Shown: one piece after another, positions 22,026 to 33,860 of the stretch
Position numbering within the stretch: the first letter of the stretch is position 1
Layout: every line of letters starts with the position of its first letter
Assembly: GCA_963930775.1 (NCBI GenBank)
Contig: OZ005689.1
Coordinates: forward strand, 27,267,798 to 27,331,797
DNA length: 64,000 nt
Direction of reading: 5' to 3'
DNA from: Cliona cf. orientalis
Lineage: Eukaryota > Porifera > Demospongiae > Clionaida > Clionaidae
Made by a program: the position numbers and the translations under genes
The notes under the pieces: model-generated
The model's database searches: none
Told to the model about the DNA's origin: nothing
What the model saw: only the letters and a program-made list of their open reading frames with translations

Positions 22026-24310
22026 GTACACTATATGCTTGTATTGCTATATCATTGACTCCAGCCTGGGATAAGGCTTCCCTGACCCTGGATACAAATC
22101 CCTTCTTCGTCAGGAGACGTTTGTCTTCAAATCGGAAGAGGCCTTGCTCCTTACCCCTTTTTGTTATGTATGCCAGCAGAGCCTCCACTGGGCACAAGTG
22201 GTTGTGAGTGCGCACTAAGATGTCTACTCCCTTTCTAAATTGGTCTGTTTTCGATGCTTAATTCTGAGTTTGATGGTTGATGGCGCATCAATACTGTGAA
22301 CTGCAATATCAGAGATGTTTAAATGGACACTGCTATTGTATGCAGTACGGTAACTTCCCCTGACCGCAAGAAAAACAAAGTAACACGTGCAGCAGGCTGC
22401 CCATAACATTGTATTGTCAAAATTCTTTGGGTCACCTCTGCTCCACACAAGTTTCATCTGCATCAGTAGTTCAGGAGTGATCAGAAGCCACTCACGCTTA
22501 TCGGGATTCTTTTTTGCTTATTCTCTTTTTGCACCCTTGATGACTTGCTCTAACTGGGGCATGTCCCCAATTCGTGGATCTGGTAAGCTCATCGATACTT
22601 GGAGATGGTGAATAGCTGATAAATATAGTTTTATGGTCTTGGGTGCAAGACCCTGTTCGGCTAGATAAGCTACATACCTATATAACAGATTTTCTGAGAC
22701 TGGGAGTGGATCTAGGCCGGCTTGAGTACAGAAACACAAAAATGTACGTTTAGCTGAATCATACGACTTGTGAGTGGAAGGAGCTAGTCCACTGCGAAAA
22801 TAGTGCTCCACAGACCTGTCCAAAGAGCTGATATCCAGTCTGTCTTGGAGATTAGCATCAAGTCCAACAACTCCTGCGGAATTGGTGATGGATGTTGAGC
22901 CGCCTGTTGATAATGACACTTGAAATAATCTGCGTTGTTTCTGGAAATTGCATCTGCCAGGTCATTTTTTATCCCTTGTATATGGGAGAATAAGTAGAAT
23001 TGAAATCTTGCCTGGATAAATGCTAGGCAGCGCATGAGATGCATTACTTTAGGGTCCTGGCTGCTACCCCAATTCAGAATTGCCACGACTGCTGCATTGT
23101 CACATCTCGCCTGAACAGTTCGTCCATACCAATTCTTACCCCATATGGCTCCTGTAATCACTATGGGATCTAGCTCTTTAATTGTGATATGAGCATCTTG
23201 TGTGATGGTCGACCATTGCAATTGAAACCATTGGCGACCCCCACAACCCCATGTTCCTGAAACGTCAGAGGTTACAATGACCTCTGGGTGTTCCCGGTTC
23301 TGGTCCCTCAATGAGGATACTCCATTCCATTCCTCAGCAAATCGGTACCACTACTCAATGTCTGACAGTGCTTCCCGGCTCAGTCGAATGTGGTGATGAG
23401 GGCACTTTAGTGACAATTACAAATCTATTAGTCGCCTTGTGAAGGCCCTGCCCGATTTCACTACTTTGCTAGCATGCGATAAGCTACCAATTATTGACAG
23501 CAAATCTCTTTGTAAGCATGCTTTCTTGCCACGCCACTGACTCAAGACCTGCTTTAGTTGAGCTAACTTGTCCACAGGAAACCTGAGCTCCATTGCTACA
23601 GAATCAATTTCGATCCCTAAGTATGGGAGGGTTGTGGCTGCCCTTCTGATTTCTCTTCTTCAATAGGTGTGCCTGCCATCTCATAGGTGTGATGCATAAT
23701 TTTGGCATTGTTAGCACACTCCATGGACCTGGGGCCCCCACTGTAATAAAATCATCCACATAGTGATTGACAAATGTTGCACCATTCTGAATCATCATGA
23801 ATTGCAAAGCGTCTGCTACTGCTGAGAAAATTAATGGCGCTGACCGCAGACCAAAGGGGAGAGCTTTGTCTACGAACACCTGGTTGTCCCATCGCAGGCA
23901 TCTATCTTCAGGGTGGACTGGAATTATTCTCTAGGCCTGCTTGATGTCCATTTTTGCCAACATAGCTCCCTGACCTAATGCCAGAGCTCTTGACACGATG
24001 GCATCCACTGACGTGTAAGACAGGCTACTCGTCTCTGTCCACCCCGTCATTGATGCTTACCCCCTCTGGGGCGGACAAGTCCACGATCAGCCGCCATTTA
24101 CCTGGCTTGCCTTTCTTAGGAATTATCCCAATGGTGCTACAGTGAATCCCCAGCTCACCTGCTTCCTTATTAGAGAGCTTAACTAAACGATTCAGGCGCA
24201 ACTCAGTGTGAAGGTACTCGGAAACAACTGATGGGTCTTTGATTACCATATTAGATGAACATTGCTTTAATTGAGCTTGTTGATATCGAAACCCGATTCT
24301 GAAGCCCTTC
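22026..24310 (-). mobile_element. DIRS-type tyrosine-recombinase retroelement (fossil)
   Basis: On the minus strand, in order: a segment upstream of RT with GLEKGFRIGFRYQQAQLK, reverse transcriptase (IPKKGKPGKWRLIVDLSAP, then PFGLRSAPLIFSAVAD and a VDDF box), RNase H (VTSDVSGTWGCG), and a tyrosine recombinase (SGLAPSTHKSYDSAKRTFL, then a catalytic part near 22.2 kb). RT plus RNase H plus tyrosine recombinase is diagnostic of the DIRS group. It is old and broken in several places, and no terminal repeats were recognised. Confidence 0.8.
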
Positions 24311-24471
24311 TCCAGACCCTTTTAGGATGTACTGCACGAAACGTTGGGAAAGGTACAGGTCATGTGACTTCCAAACTTGGTGCACATGTTAAGGTCAATG
24401 GTGTCTATATGTGTTTCAAATTCTGTCTTCATAGATAAATTATTTTCCTTTCTATGTTAATTTTGCATATT

Positions 24472-25121
24472 TGTGACCGGATTTGGGAAAACCCTCCGTA
24501 TGGGATTCGCGCAATGCGCGTTTTTAGTAGCTCAGGTCCAAATTTGTCGAAGTCCAGATTTTGTCATATACATGTCGAATAACCCTTCTTCTAACTATTG
24601 CCGTCTTCTACGGAGGCTAGTCATGCTATACAAAGGCGAAATAAGCCTTCATTTTGACCCACCTAGTCGGCACAGCCACCGTACACGGAGCCCATTGCTA
24701 TGGGCGGTAATTAGAATTCTCTACCTAGATACAGCTAGATTCATCGATCTACTGTATGTTCGCTCACCGTTTTAGCTTCTTGGTCATCTAAGAACAATCG
24801 GCTGTCGTTGTCAACAACGAAATTCAACTCTTGCTCGATCTTTACGTTCATTTCGAACGGCTCCGCCCAGGTCCATTTAATTGATTTCCGGGTCATGCGT
24901 AGTATGCGGAAACGCCATACGCGTGCATAGCAACGCCTTTAGACCGTAATTTCTCGATTATTGGGGGTGTGGCGCGATCATAAACAAAGCGCTGTATCTC
25001 CACAACGAAGCGCGCGATCGGCCTAAGACTTGAACACCGGTTAGCTCTATGCTAGAGCTTATCAACCATGCATCAAACTAAATTTTCTGCCATATGGAGG
25101 GTTTTCCCAAATCCGGTCACA
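24472..25121 (+). mobile_element. TGTGACC-ended MITE, complete copy
   Basis: Starts TGTGACCGGATTTGGGAAAA and ends with the complement. About 650 bp and closely similar to 3589-4264. The flanks are TT on each side rather than TA, so the target duplication is unclear in this copy. The minus strand keeps the conserved EMNVKIEQELNFVV segment. Confidence 0.85.
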
Positions 25122-25239
25122 TTTAATGAGAAATCACCACTGGACCCAGGCCTTAAGTCACCTGAGAATGTTCTGGATGTTACTATATACATTACATATA
25201 AGGAGCCTATTTAGCAAAAAAAGATGATATTTCATGCAA

Positions 25240-25345
25240 CCCTCCCTTTAAGGATGAAGTAGGGATGGCAATGCCAAAAAGTACACAAACAAGATTGTAG
25301 GGATAAGAGGTAATCACAATCATTATACATCCTATGCTTGCTTTT
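25240..25345. mobile_element. Fragment of the palindromic MITE family
   Basis: AGTAGGGATGGCAATGCC and ACACAAACAAGATTGTAGGG match the element at 4465-4832. The palindrome is incomplete. Confidence 0.6.
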
Positions 25346-25435
25346 CTCGATCATTATTACAGACCCATTGTTCAAGAGTGTTTTTGACTTGCATGTGGAG
25401 GAAATTCATGTTTTCCCTGTCAGTCAGGTTTGTTT

Positions 25436-25690
25436 GTGACTGTATCTGACAAAACCCTGCATATGGGGATATGCACGCAATGCGCATTTTTAGTACCTCA
25501 AGTCACAAAATGTGACCGTATCTGACAAAACCCGTCATATGGGATCCGCACGCTATTCGCGCAATACGCGTTTTAGTACCTCAAGTAAAAAAATGTCAAA
25601 GTTGAGTTTTTGTCATACATTCCAAAGAACCTTTCTACTAACCTTTCCCGTTGTACTTGTGAGAGTGATTGTGTAAAGCTAATCCGACTG
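25436..25690 (+). mobile_element. Two tandem left ends of a TGTGACC-type MITE
   Basis: TGTGACTGTATCTGACAAAA at 25436 is followed about 75 bp later by a second left end (TGTGACCGTATCTGAC) and then family-like interior sequence. No right end follows. It is a subfamily closer to the copy at 46373-47038 than to the others. Confidence 0.6.
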
Positions 25691-25693
25691 CAT

Positions 25694-26323
25694 TATTGGC
25701 CTGCGACATCTTGAAAGCCACAGATTGCTTTTATGTTCCACTTTATTGACTGGCTTGAAGCTCTGTTGCTAGAATGTCAAGTGGCTGTACAAGATATGAC
25801 ACAGGCTATCTCCCTACCTGACCAGAGACCAAATAGGGCAGGTATGCCATTCAGTTATTGTGCAGCAAGACCTAATCAATAATGTAGTATGATCTAATAT
25901 TAAGTCAGATGCCTTGTCAACTGTATCCAGTGCTTATTGAGTCCTTGGATGAATACAGGTTATTTTAGCCAGATTATGGATGAGTATGCTTGCTGTTATT
26001 GCTTAACTAATGCTTATTAGGCATGCTAAATACCGACTTCGTTCCCTAGAAAGTATTGTACCAACACCATTGAAGCCCAGCTGCCCAGCATGTCCAAAGG
26101 TTTGTCTACACTTTGACTATGTTACTATTGAAGATGTTAAAATACATAATATACAATTCTCTCTAGGGTACTGGAACTATTACTGTAGCTATTGATGCTC
26201 TCTTTGGTCTTTGTCGGAAGAAGGCTGCTGGACATAGTGTGCGTAACCCTCTAAGTAATTCCAGAATGTTTAAATCACAAGCTGAAGTCAGTGCATTTGT
26301 TGCTAACTACAAGATCAGCAAAG
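25694..26323 (+). pseudogene. KDZ-like transposase, three exons of a decayed gene
   Basis: Exon a (to 25841) encodes HYWPATS, an in-frame TGA, then KPQIAFMFHFIDWLEALLLE and CQVAVQDMTQAISL, ending at a GT donor. Exon b (26021-26099) encodes HAKYRLRSLESI and CPACPK. Exon c (26167-26323) encodes TITVAIDALFGLCRKKAAGH and continues to a GT donor. The YWPAT..RPQ.AF..FIDW.E.LLLECQ pattern and the later DALFGL.RKK segment match Kyakuja-Dileera-Zisupton transposases as I know them. The reading phase between exons a and b is off by one, and the TGA replaces a coding residue, so the copy is broken. No termini were found. Confidence 0.55.
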
Positions 26324-26653
26324 GTATAAATTATTTCTTATGGGATTCAAGGGCGTAGCCAGAAATTTCTCTACACTGAGGGAGATAATAAAGATTGCGT
26401 GCGAATTTTTAGCCACGCCCCCTTAATGGACAGACCACGCCCATTTTCGGGTGTCTACCACAATTGTAACGACATAGAAAGTCTTCTCGAGTCTAGAGCG
26501 GTGCGCAAAGCCGTTTTGTCGACGTTACATCATCTCAGAGAGAGGTATCCATCTTGCTCTCTTAGAGATAGAGCGAAAGTTCGAGTGCTTAGTCAGCAAA
26601 CCAACTTGTCATGGCATGCACGTGGCACGGTGAGTGTTGTGTATTTAAGTATA
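26324..26653 (+). other. Repeat-like stretch with GCCACGCCCC words
   Basis: GGCGTAGCCAGAAATTTCTC near 26349, followed by GCCACGCCCCC, resembles the start of the hAT MITE at 32083 and 62292 in layout, but the rest does not match. An open frame of 89 codons (26399-26668) has no recognisable domain and a donor-like GTGAGTG near 26620. Confidence 0.3.
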
Positions 26654-27063
26654 TGTGATAGGATCTGAGAAAAGAGGTAATGCTAAATGTTGACATTTTT
26701 CAAGTTGCCACCACTCAAAGATACCAAGAGCCATAGGCTTTATTCTTGGTTTATAAGCACCCCAGCCCTTCTACTAAAGAAATCCAACGTTAGAAAGCCT
26801 AGCTATGTTCTTACCTGAAATGGTGGAGCTCCAAAGTGAGGCATAAAACGGCCGCTTTTCGACCGCGTGCGATACCGGCGATCGCCACGCCCATACCGGA
26901 CGTGGGCGTGGTACGAAATTTTCAGCGAGTGTAGAGCAATGATTGGGGAATTATTGTACCAGGTTTAAAGATTGTAGCTACTACAGCCTTAAAGATATGC
27001 GCGATTTAAAACGAAAATTCGGCCTGCGCGCGAAATTATCCCTTTTTCTCAGATCCTACCACA
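26654..27063. mobile_element. MITE with TGTGATAGGATCTGAGAAAA ends
   Basis: TGTGATAGGATCTGAGAAAA at the left and TTTTCTCAGATCCTACCACA at the right form inverted repeats of about 20 bp; TA flanks both ends. About 410 bp, non-coding. The end sequence is related to the TGTGACCGGATCTGAGAAAA copy at 46373. Confidence 0.75.
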
Positions 27064-27438
27064 TATAGCTGGCTGAATTGATGACCGAGGCAGCTGCCTC
27101 GGTTGCCTCAATGGTAGCTATGCCCTTGGGATTAAATGACTGGAATTAGTGCATGTCTGATTTATAGAGATGCAACGACGTATTTCGCTCTAAAACACGG
27201 TTCAAGGCCCTTGATGAAACTGGAGTAATCCCGGGCAAAAGTTTATGCGTTAGTGGATGCACATCACACGTTTAGATGCATATTCGCGCGTAACTTGCAT
27301 TGGGCATGCATACAAGTGTTGCCCAACGCGTTTGCGTGAATTAACGCTAACGCGAGTGGATGAATGCGTTACAGTAACGCGTACATCAACTGTGTAACGC
27401 GTTAATTTAACTAGGTAAAGGTCATTACCACTAATGTA
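27064..27438. other. Unannotated spacer
   Basis: Only scattered ACGCGTT/AACGCGT words near 27310-27410 stand out. No gene or repeat end recognised. Confidence 0.35.
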
Positions 27439-27875
27439 CCGTATTACCTCTAATTTAACGGACACCAGAAAAATAATTATTTTGGCCAATGTCCGCTATA
27501 ATTAGAGCACATGAAAATAGCCGGCGTTCGAAGTGTCCGATGAATTAGAACACACTTTCACGCATGCGCATTCGGTCAAATGGACGTGCGATCGAGCACT
27601 GCAGAGATTGAGAAAATGAGATGGTACCTGGAGCTCCCTGTTCATGGTGGGAAAGAGAACAGCTGGCCTCCTTCATTACCAACAAAGAAGCAGCTGACCA
27701 TTGCAAATTTTGCTCGATCAGTACCACGCTAGTGCGAGCTGTCCAACAATGTCCGGATAATTAGAACAACAAAAACTCGAACTTCATTGACTGTCTGGTG
27801 TAATTAGAGGTAAAAAAATAATTCGAAGTGGTGTCCAGATAATTAGAGATGTCCGTTAAATTAGAGACAATACGG
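27439..27875. mobile_element. MITE with CCGTATTACCTCTAATTTAA ends
   Basis: The first 28 bp (CCGTATTACCTCTAATTTAA then CGGACACC) are mirrored at the right end with a few mismatches. TA flanks both ends. TAATTAGAG words recur inside in both orientations. About 437 bp, no coding capacity. Confidence 0.8.
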
Positions 27876-28795
27876 TATTAAAAATAATTTGCGAGCGTGC
27901 TTGACTCGTGAACGTGACTGAGATCACCGGTGCACCGTAGGATAATCCCATCCCGGCAAGGTAAGTGGTATTTTTTAAATGGATCCATTTAATATAGCCT
28001 GGGGCTAGCGGGGATGGTACAGTCTTGAACGGCTAGTAAATTTTCACTCTGACAGTGCCATGAGTCACAAAGGCTGAATGGATGTGTGTGGTATGTTGGA
28101 AATTTGACTCTATTTACTAGGCTTAGAGTTTGCCACGCATTATTAAGTGGTATGCTATAAAACTATTGGGGTTATGAGCCAGGCTGCCCACTGTCTCTTT
28201 GTGTGTACCCGTACTACTGACTGTATACTAGTGTTGGGCATTAAATAGAATAAGTGGCCTGGCTGGGGGGACTTAACCGTTGTACTTATTGTGCCTATGA
28301 GTCACAATGTTTTCTGTCTGTACATGTTAGAGAATATGTATACTATATAGCTAGAAACTTCGCGAGGGAGAAAACTTTCACAAACCAGACTAGGTAGCCT
28401 TAGGAGCATTTCGCGAATGCGAAACTGATTGACTGATGGTGGGTGGCTGTAAAATCATGATATTCGTGAAGGTTTTCTTGAAGGTTTCCTCCTACTGTAA
28501 TTGATATGGAGTCTCGGTAGGGCAAGATACTTGCTATATATTATACTATTACAATGTATATTACTATATGTATTTGTTAGGATTACAAGTCACAGTCTGA
28601 TATGTATGCAGAGCTGCCAAGTTGGAAATGCTTGAGATTGGTATGCACTACACAGTGAACAACGCATCAATTTAATAACCAATTTAATATTAGTATAGAG
28701 GAGGATAATAAAGATGACATAGTATTACATAAAATTAATAAGATAATATATGCATGTCACTACAAAAATAGCATAGTTAAAGCTAATATTGAAAA
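27876..28795. other. Unannotated region
   Basis: I see no gene here. TCACAG/GTCTGATATGTATGC near 28590 resembles the direct repeats at 31275-31501, suggesting a diverged extra copy. Confidence 0.35.
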
Positions 28796-30954
28796 TTAAG
28801 ACTTGTTTTTAGAAGAATGTGCTTTATTATACTCCCATGTTGACTTCCTTGCTGTCTCTAGTAGTTGCTTGCTAGGTTGAAACTTTTCACAGGGATCGTC
28901 AACTCCTAGCTTTACAGTTATTATTGATGACAGTGTTCCATCGAGAGAGAGACTGCGAAAGAGTGTTTTGTTTTTACGAACCATGCTAAACACCCTTTCC
29001 TCAGCTGCATTAGAATGAGGAATGATTAACACCACCTTTGCTACTTGAATCAGCCTATGAAACTTAAGCTCAATTGCATCAACTTTCTGTACCTGGAAAA
29101 GGTAGTTCCAAAGAATATCAATACGATAAGCATCCTCATCCTCGGCAACTTTAGCTTCTTCCCATATCCTAGAGGGAATATCAGTATCAGAGTTAATAGC
29201 TGGTATGAAATGAACTCTTCTTGCAGCAATTCCTTTTCCGTTGGAGTTGTCAGATGTTTTAAATGAGGGTACCGATACAAGAAGTACTCAACAGAGTCAA
29301 AAGTACACTCTTCTCTCCTTTGTATGTTGATGAATTTTGAATACATCAACACATCATCTTTAAGTGGGTATGTCTTTTTGACATAATCCATAGTTGTAGT
29401 GTAGAATCTGCGGACGGCTGTGTAAAACTTAGTCACTGCGGAAATCCCGATATCACCATCATTCAAGAGCTTAAGAAGCAACTGCCTAGTCATGAATCCA
29501 ACAAAAATATTAGAATCTGCTAACTGATTCTCACTGGAATGAAAGTCAATATCAATAAGGTTCCCTTCCTCCTTTGCTTCTCTTATCACAGCTATTTTGA
29601 CAAATTTCCCCAGGAGATTGTTGATAAATAATTCTAATTTGTCATGTAGCAAGTGAACACATGGTGTTTCCCTCTGAAGGAATTTATTGAATGACGTGAA
29701 TGTAGGTAACACGGCCTGATAAAAGAGCAGGTACACTTCAATTACTGGATTTTCAAACAATTTTTGCAATCGCTGAAATCTCGCTTGACCTTCATCGGAT
29801 GACAAAAAGTATGATTTCAGAGCAGAATACTGCTGCAGGGTGCGCTGAACAGCGTATTCTAGGCTAAGCCAACGTGTAGATACGTGTTTGATAACCTCTC
29901 TGTATCTAACACTAACACTGCAAAATTCACAATACTCTAAAAGCTCATTCTTCCTATTAGTGCTCTTGTCAAACCAATAGTACAAGTCTACAAGCATATC
30001 TTCAACATCAAATCCTGATTCAACTTCAAATGCGACTGCAGCTTTATTTGCAGTATTATGAACCATATGACAAGGACATCCAACGAAGTATGTTGCTGGA
30101 TTTTCCTGGTGAACACGTGATTTGATCGAGTTTCGTGGACCGATATTCACATTGGTATTATCCACACTAAACGCAACACATCTTTCCCAATCTATGCTAA
30201 ACTGCTTCAGTGTGCCATCAATTTTAGTAAAAATGCTCTCAGCTGTGCCAGAATGGGTTAAGCACATGTCCAATAATTGGCTAGTAACTCTCCCTCTGTT
30301 TATACCGAATATGCGTACAGTTAAGGGATTCATTTTCTCCAATCCACTGTCATTAGACCCATCCGTAGCTAAAGCAAAAGGTTCAGCCTTCATGTGTTCA
30401 ACTAATGATGATTGAAAATGCTTAGCTAATGCTCCATTTAAGATGCAAGTAGTCTTAGTACGGGCACAAGAGTACGCCTTAGCTATTTCACTGTCAGGGA
30501 AGATATCTTTGAACAAAGGAGTTAAATGATCAGACACTGCTATTGGAATGTTGTGATGAGCAAGTACTGTACTCACCTTGACCTCTGCTCTAATCACCTT
30601 TTCATGGATAGGATGAGTACTGGGTCAGAAAAACTGAGAAATTCGTTGCTGCTTCTCAAGAGCCTCAGCAATATCTCGATGCTTTTTCCCATCCAAATGG
30701 CGTCTGACATCTTTCTCCCCTTGATGTTCACAGCTGAGCAGACATTGGCATATTGTACAACGGAACTTGTATTTTGTAGCTGGCACTATACAAGGCCATT
30801 TCTTTGTCCAATCAGGGTTAAATTTAGTTGGATACTTTGCAGCGCCATCCAGTTTCCTAGTTTTTGTCGGAGGCGGTCCAGATGGCTGATGGTCGTCGCT
30901 GTCCGTGTCATAGCTACTTGTATCAGTGTCCATATCATCGCTAATGTGACTCAT
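28796..30954 (-). pseudogene. hAT-family transposase, nearly complete
   Basis: Reading down from 30954: an acidic leader (MSHISDDMDTDTSSYDTDSD), a C2H2/TTF-like zinc finger (FRCTICQCLLSCE ... RRHLDGKKH) to about residue 95, then the hAT core with FALATDGSND, AFSVDNTNVNIG, and CPCHMVHNTANKAA. The insertion region includes HVSTRWLSLEYAVQRTL. The C-terminal dimerisation part (LIIPHSNAAEERVFSMVRKN) ends at 28796. One in-frame TGA near 30628, between the finger and the core, and one frameshift near 29205 are the only breaks I noticed. The ATG at 30954 is chosen because it precedes the finger in frame. Ends and target duplication were not found. Confidence 0.85.
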
Positions 30955-31274
30955 TTTGTCTGGCGCGGCTTACTTTAGTCAACTTAGCTGAACACGTGCA
31001 GCTGGATCGTGGATCCTATGTCTGACCATGGTCTGACATGGGAACTAGCCTCGCGACGGCGTGCCACACCCCTCATTGAAGGTGTGGCTAGCGTGTTGTA
31101 TGGTAGGCGTGGTCAATAACCAAGTAACTGGCTACTAAGCTGGCAGATGCGTGAGGATCCTGCTAAAGTCATTCAAGTAAGCGTGTGAGCTGGAGAGATG
31201 CTTCAAATGCGTGTGACACACGCCCAATGCGTGTGACTTGGCAGGTCTGTGTATGTGAGTAAATCTTTGGGGTG
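30955..31274. other. Unannotated spacer upstream of the hAT gene
   Basis: It may contain the hAT promoter and terminus, but no inverted repeat to the left side (28.6-28.8 kb) was recognised. Confidence 0.3.
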
Positions 31275-31501
31275 AGATAGCTAGTTGCTGTACTATTGTG
31301 TACTTGTTGGGCTTACGAGTTGCATTGTTTTCAGTCTGATATGTACGCGAGTACAAGTTGGGCTTAAAATTTGTGACTTAGTCTGATATGTACGCAATAG
31401 TGCCATAATCATTGATACATCTTTGAGATTGCTAGTTGCTGTACTATTGTGTACTTGTTGGGCTTACGAGTCGCATTGTTTTCAGTCTGATATGTACGCA
31501 T
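31275..31501 (+). repeat. 75-bp direct repeat, two copies
   Basis: About 75 bp beginning GCTAGTTGCTGTACTATTGT and ending in CAGTCTGATATGTACGC appears at about 31275-31349 and 31425-31501. Differences are few. A shorter AGTCTGATATGTACGC copy lies between them, near 31385. Confidence 0.75.
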
Positions 31502-32082
31502 GTATTATCATTACAATGATTGAATAATTATTTATGAGCTGTTGCATTGTATTCTCACCACTGTAATTTCCAAGTTATTATATTTGTAATAATTATAATA
31601 ATAATATCCTAGCCAACAATTCCTAATTTAGTTACTATAAACTGTTGCCTATAGCAACAACCCAGCTATACTATAAGCAACAATAATATTATTGAAGTTC
31701 TTGCATGAGTGAATTAACAATTATATCACAAATACTGGATTGAACTGGTATAATTATTATATACTGTGATTAGATGTCATGTACATAATACACACAACAT
31801 GATATACATTATACTAAAGTAGAATACTCATCGTTGCTCAATCCAGAATTACAGCTCTCTATCAATATACACTTGCTTTTGATCGACTGTATAGGAATGT
31901 ATTTTGTTTGCTCAGAAGATACATTTAGTATATGAGGAAAAGGATGATCATTCACTGTAAATACACACGTATTCAGATGTTGCACTACTGCCAGTATAAG
32001 CAGGTCATGGGTTGATGGATGTTTCACTTCTACAAAATGGCAAAGCTATCATGTTCAGTTGTATCTGGATTTTCATATACGA

Positions 32083-32390
32083 CAGTGGCGTATCCAGGAT
32101 TTGAAGGAGGGAGGTGCTAGGTCGATCGCGCGCAAAATTTTTAGCCACGCCCCCAAAACGTTGACCACGCCCCTCATTTACGCGTTCTTGGAGACTAAGA
32201 AGGCTGTTTTAGGCCTAATGACGATGTGAAAACGCTGTTTAAGGAGCGAATTTTAGAGGCCAGTAAGTTTATTGTTGGTAGAAGCTGCCAGTTATCGATT
32301 ATCATTGACAATATTTGTGCTGAGGTACTGAGCTGGCAGAGCTGAGGGGGGTGCTCCAGCACCCTGAGCTCCATGCTAGATACGCCACTG
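32083..32390 (-). mobile_element. hAT MITE inside the last tnp2-like exon
   Basis: Starts CAGTGGCGTATCCAGGATTT and ends CTAGATACGCCACTG. TACGA flanks it on both sides (32078-32082 and 32391-32395), a 5-bp duplication. 308 bp, non-coding, with GCCACGCCCC words. Nearly identical to 62292-62632. It splits the coding segment that reads CREYKRASKTNNYCIV on one side and YENPDTTEHDS on the other. Confidence 0.9.
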
Positions 32391-32670
32391 TACGATACAG
32401 TAATTATTTGTTTTGCTGGCACGTTTATATTCCCTACAATAATATTAGGAATTTCTTAGGTCAATTCTGTAAAGTTTGACAGCATTGATAGGAGTGAATT
32501 CCAGCCCAGCACAATCAAAATCTGTAAATGGATCTCTAATACCGACGCGCCATAGATCCAGTGAATACTGCTTTGTTCTGCGACCTCTGTAAATGCAGAA
32601 TATCACAAAAATTGTCATGCATAATAATAAAATTATTATAGTACGTCTTTGTATAATACTGCATAGTATA

Positions 32671-33352
32671 TGTGACCTTCCATGACAAAACCAACCATAT
32701 TGCGCTGACAACCGATTTTTAGTTAAGGCCACCATTACCAAGTACAACCTTTGAACTATTGCTCCTGCAAATTTGAAGTCTCTAGCCCGTGTAGTCATGG
32801 AGATATGAGCCAAAATGTACCCAGATTGCCCGTAATAAAAATGTGCAGCAAGCTCAATGGAACATTGCTACATACGTTGCATGCGAAAGTCCGTATACTC
32901 GCCGTTTATGCAAAATACGTGGCCACGCCCACTATGTCAAAGAGCCAGATGGTGGCCAAAGCGTTGGAAAGAAAGCAGCAGCCGGCGTTTTGATGGAAAA
33001 GAACAAAAAGATAAGCGTGTCTATAGATTGTTAGTACACAAAATTGAAGAAAGAAGTATCTGGAGAGTTTTTTTTTCTGTACAGCTGCCGTGCTTTCCTA
33101 CCTGCAACTATGGCAACGGCTCCGTATCATGGACGGTCAATGTTAGCTACACGGCCGACTTCTTCGAGCCATAACTCAGTAAGTATAGCGTTCTAGAAGC
33201 TACGAAGCAGATTTTTGTGTAGAGGAATGATTCCTCTATCGATCTATGCCAAAAAGTGAAAAATGATAATTATCACCTTGGGCAACTAAATAGGCCTGTA
33301 TCTCAGATTGATATCCAGCGCAATATGGTTTGTTTTGTCGTGGACGGTCACA
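32671..33352. mobile_element. MITE with long TGTGACC..TGACAAAAC ends in a tnp2 intron
   Basis: About 38-bp inverted repeats: TGTGACCTTCCATGACAAAA on the left and the complement of TGTGACCGTCCACGACAAAA on the right, then CCATATTGCGCT. TA flanks both ends. 682 bp. Short open frames inside (32751-33174) have no recognisable domain. Related at its tips to the TGTGACCGG family. Confidence 0.85.
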
Positions 33353-33589
33353 TATAATTATTATAAATCTAAATTCAACTCACTTATGCTTATCAAACAC
33401 CTTGACACACTGAGCTTCATGTATCAATTTGGGTAGACTTTGGCCCAGCATGAATGTTAGCATCAACTACATGACATTGTATAATTATATGAACAGAGAA
33501 ATAGAGTATATAGAGTTAATTATACAGTAGCATGCATGAGTATATGTACCAGGAGTATGCAACGTAACTAGTCATTGAGTAGTAGCAGT

Positions 33590-33860
33590 GATTTATTTAG
33601 AGGGGGGGAACCAGGGGATATCCCCACCCTGACTGGCATTCCCCCCCCCCCCCTGAAATTGCCAACTATCATAATAATACTTGTAACGTTTGTCCAATAA
33701 TCAATCTTTTTGCTTGTGAAAGTAGTCTCAGAAGCCACCAGAAGCAGTCCCAGAGGTCATAAATTTCAAAATCTTCCTGGGGGACCCCCCTAGTTTGAGT
33801 ATACTGCCGCATGCTATGATTTCCCCCCTCTGATGAAAAATCCTGTATAAAACCTTGGTA
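33590..33860. repeat. C-rich/G-rich low-complexity stretch in the last large intron
   Basis: It includes AGAGGGGGGGAACC, a run of about 14 C near 33642, and GGGGGACCCCCC near 33779. No coding function is seen. Confidence 0.4.

Noticed and set aside
21946-22215. Independent phage integrase gene
   Set aside because: It is the catalytic part of the DIRS-type tyrosine recombinase on the minus strand.
32751-33174. Three overlapping open frames
   Set aside because: They lie inside a TIR element in an intron and overlap one another without a conserved domain.
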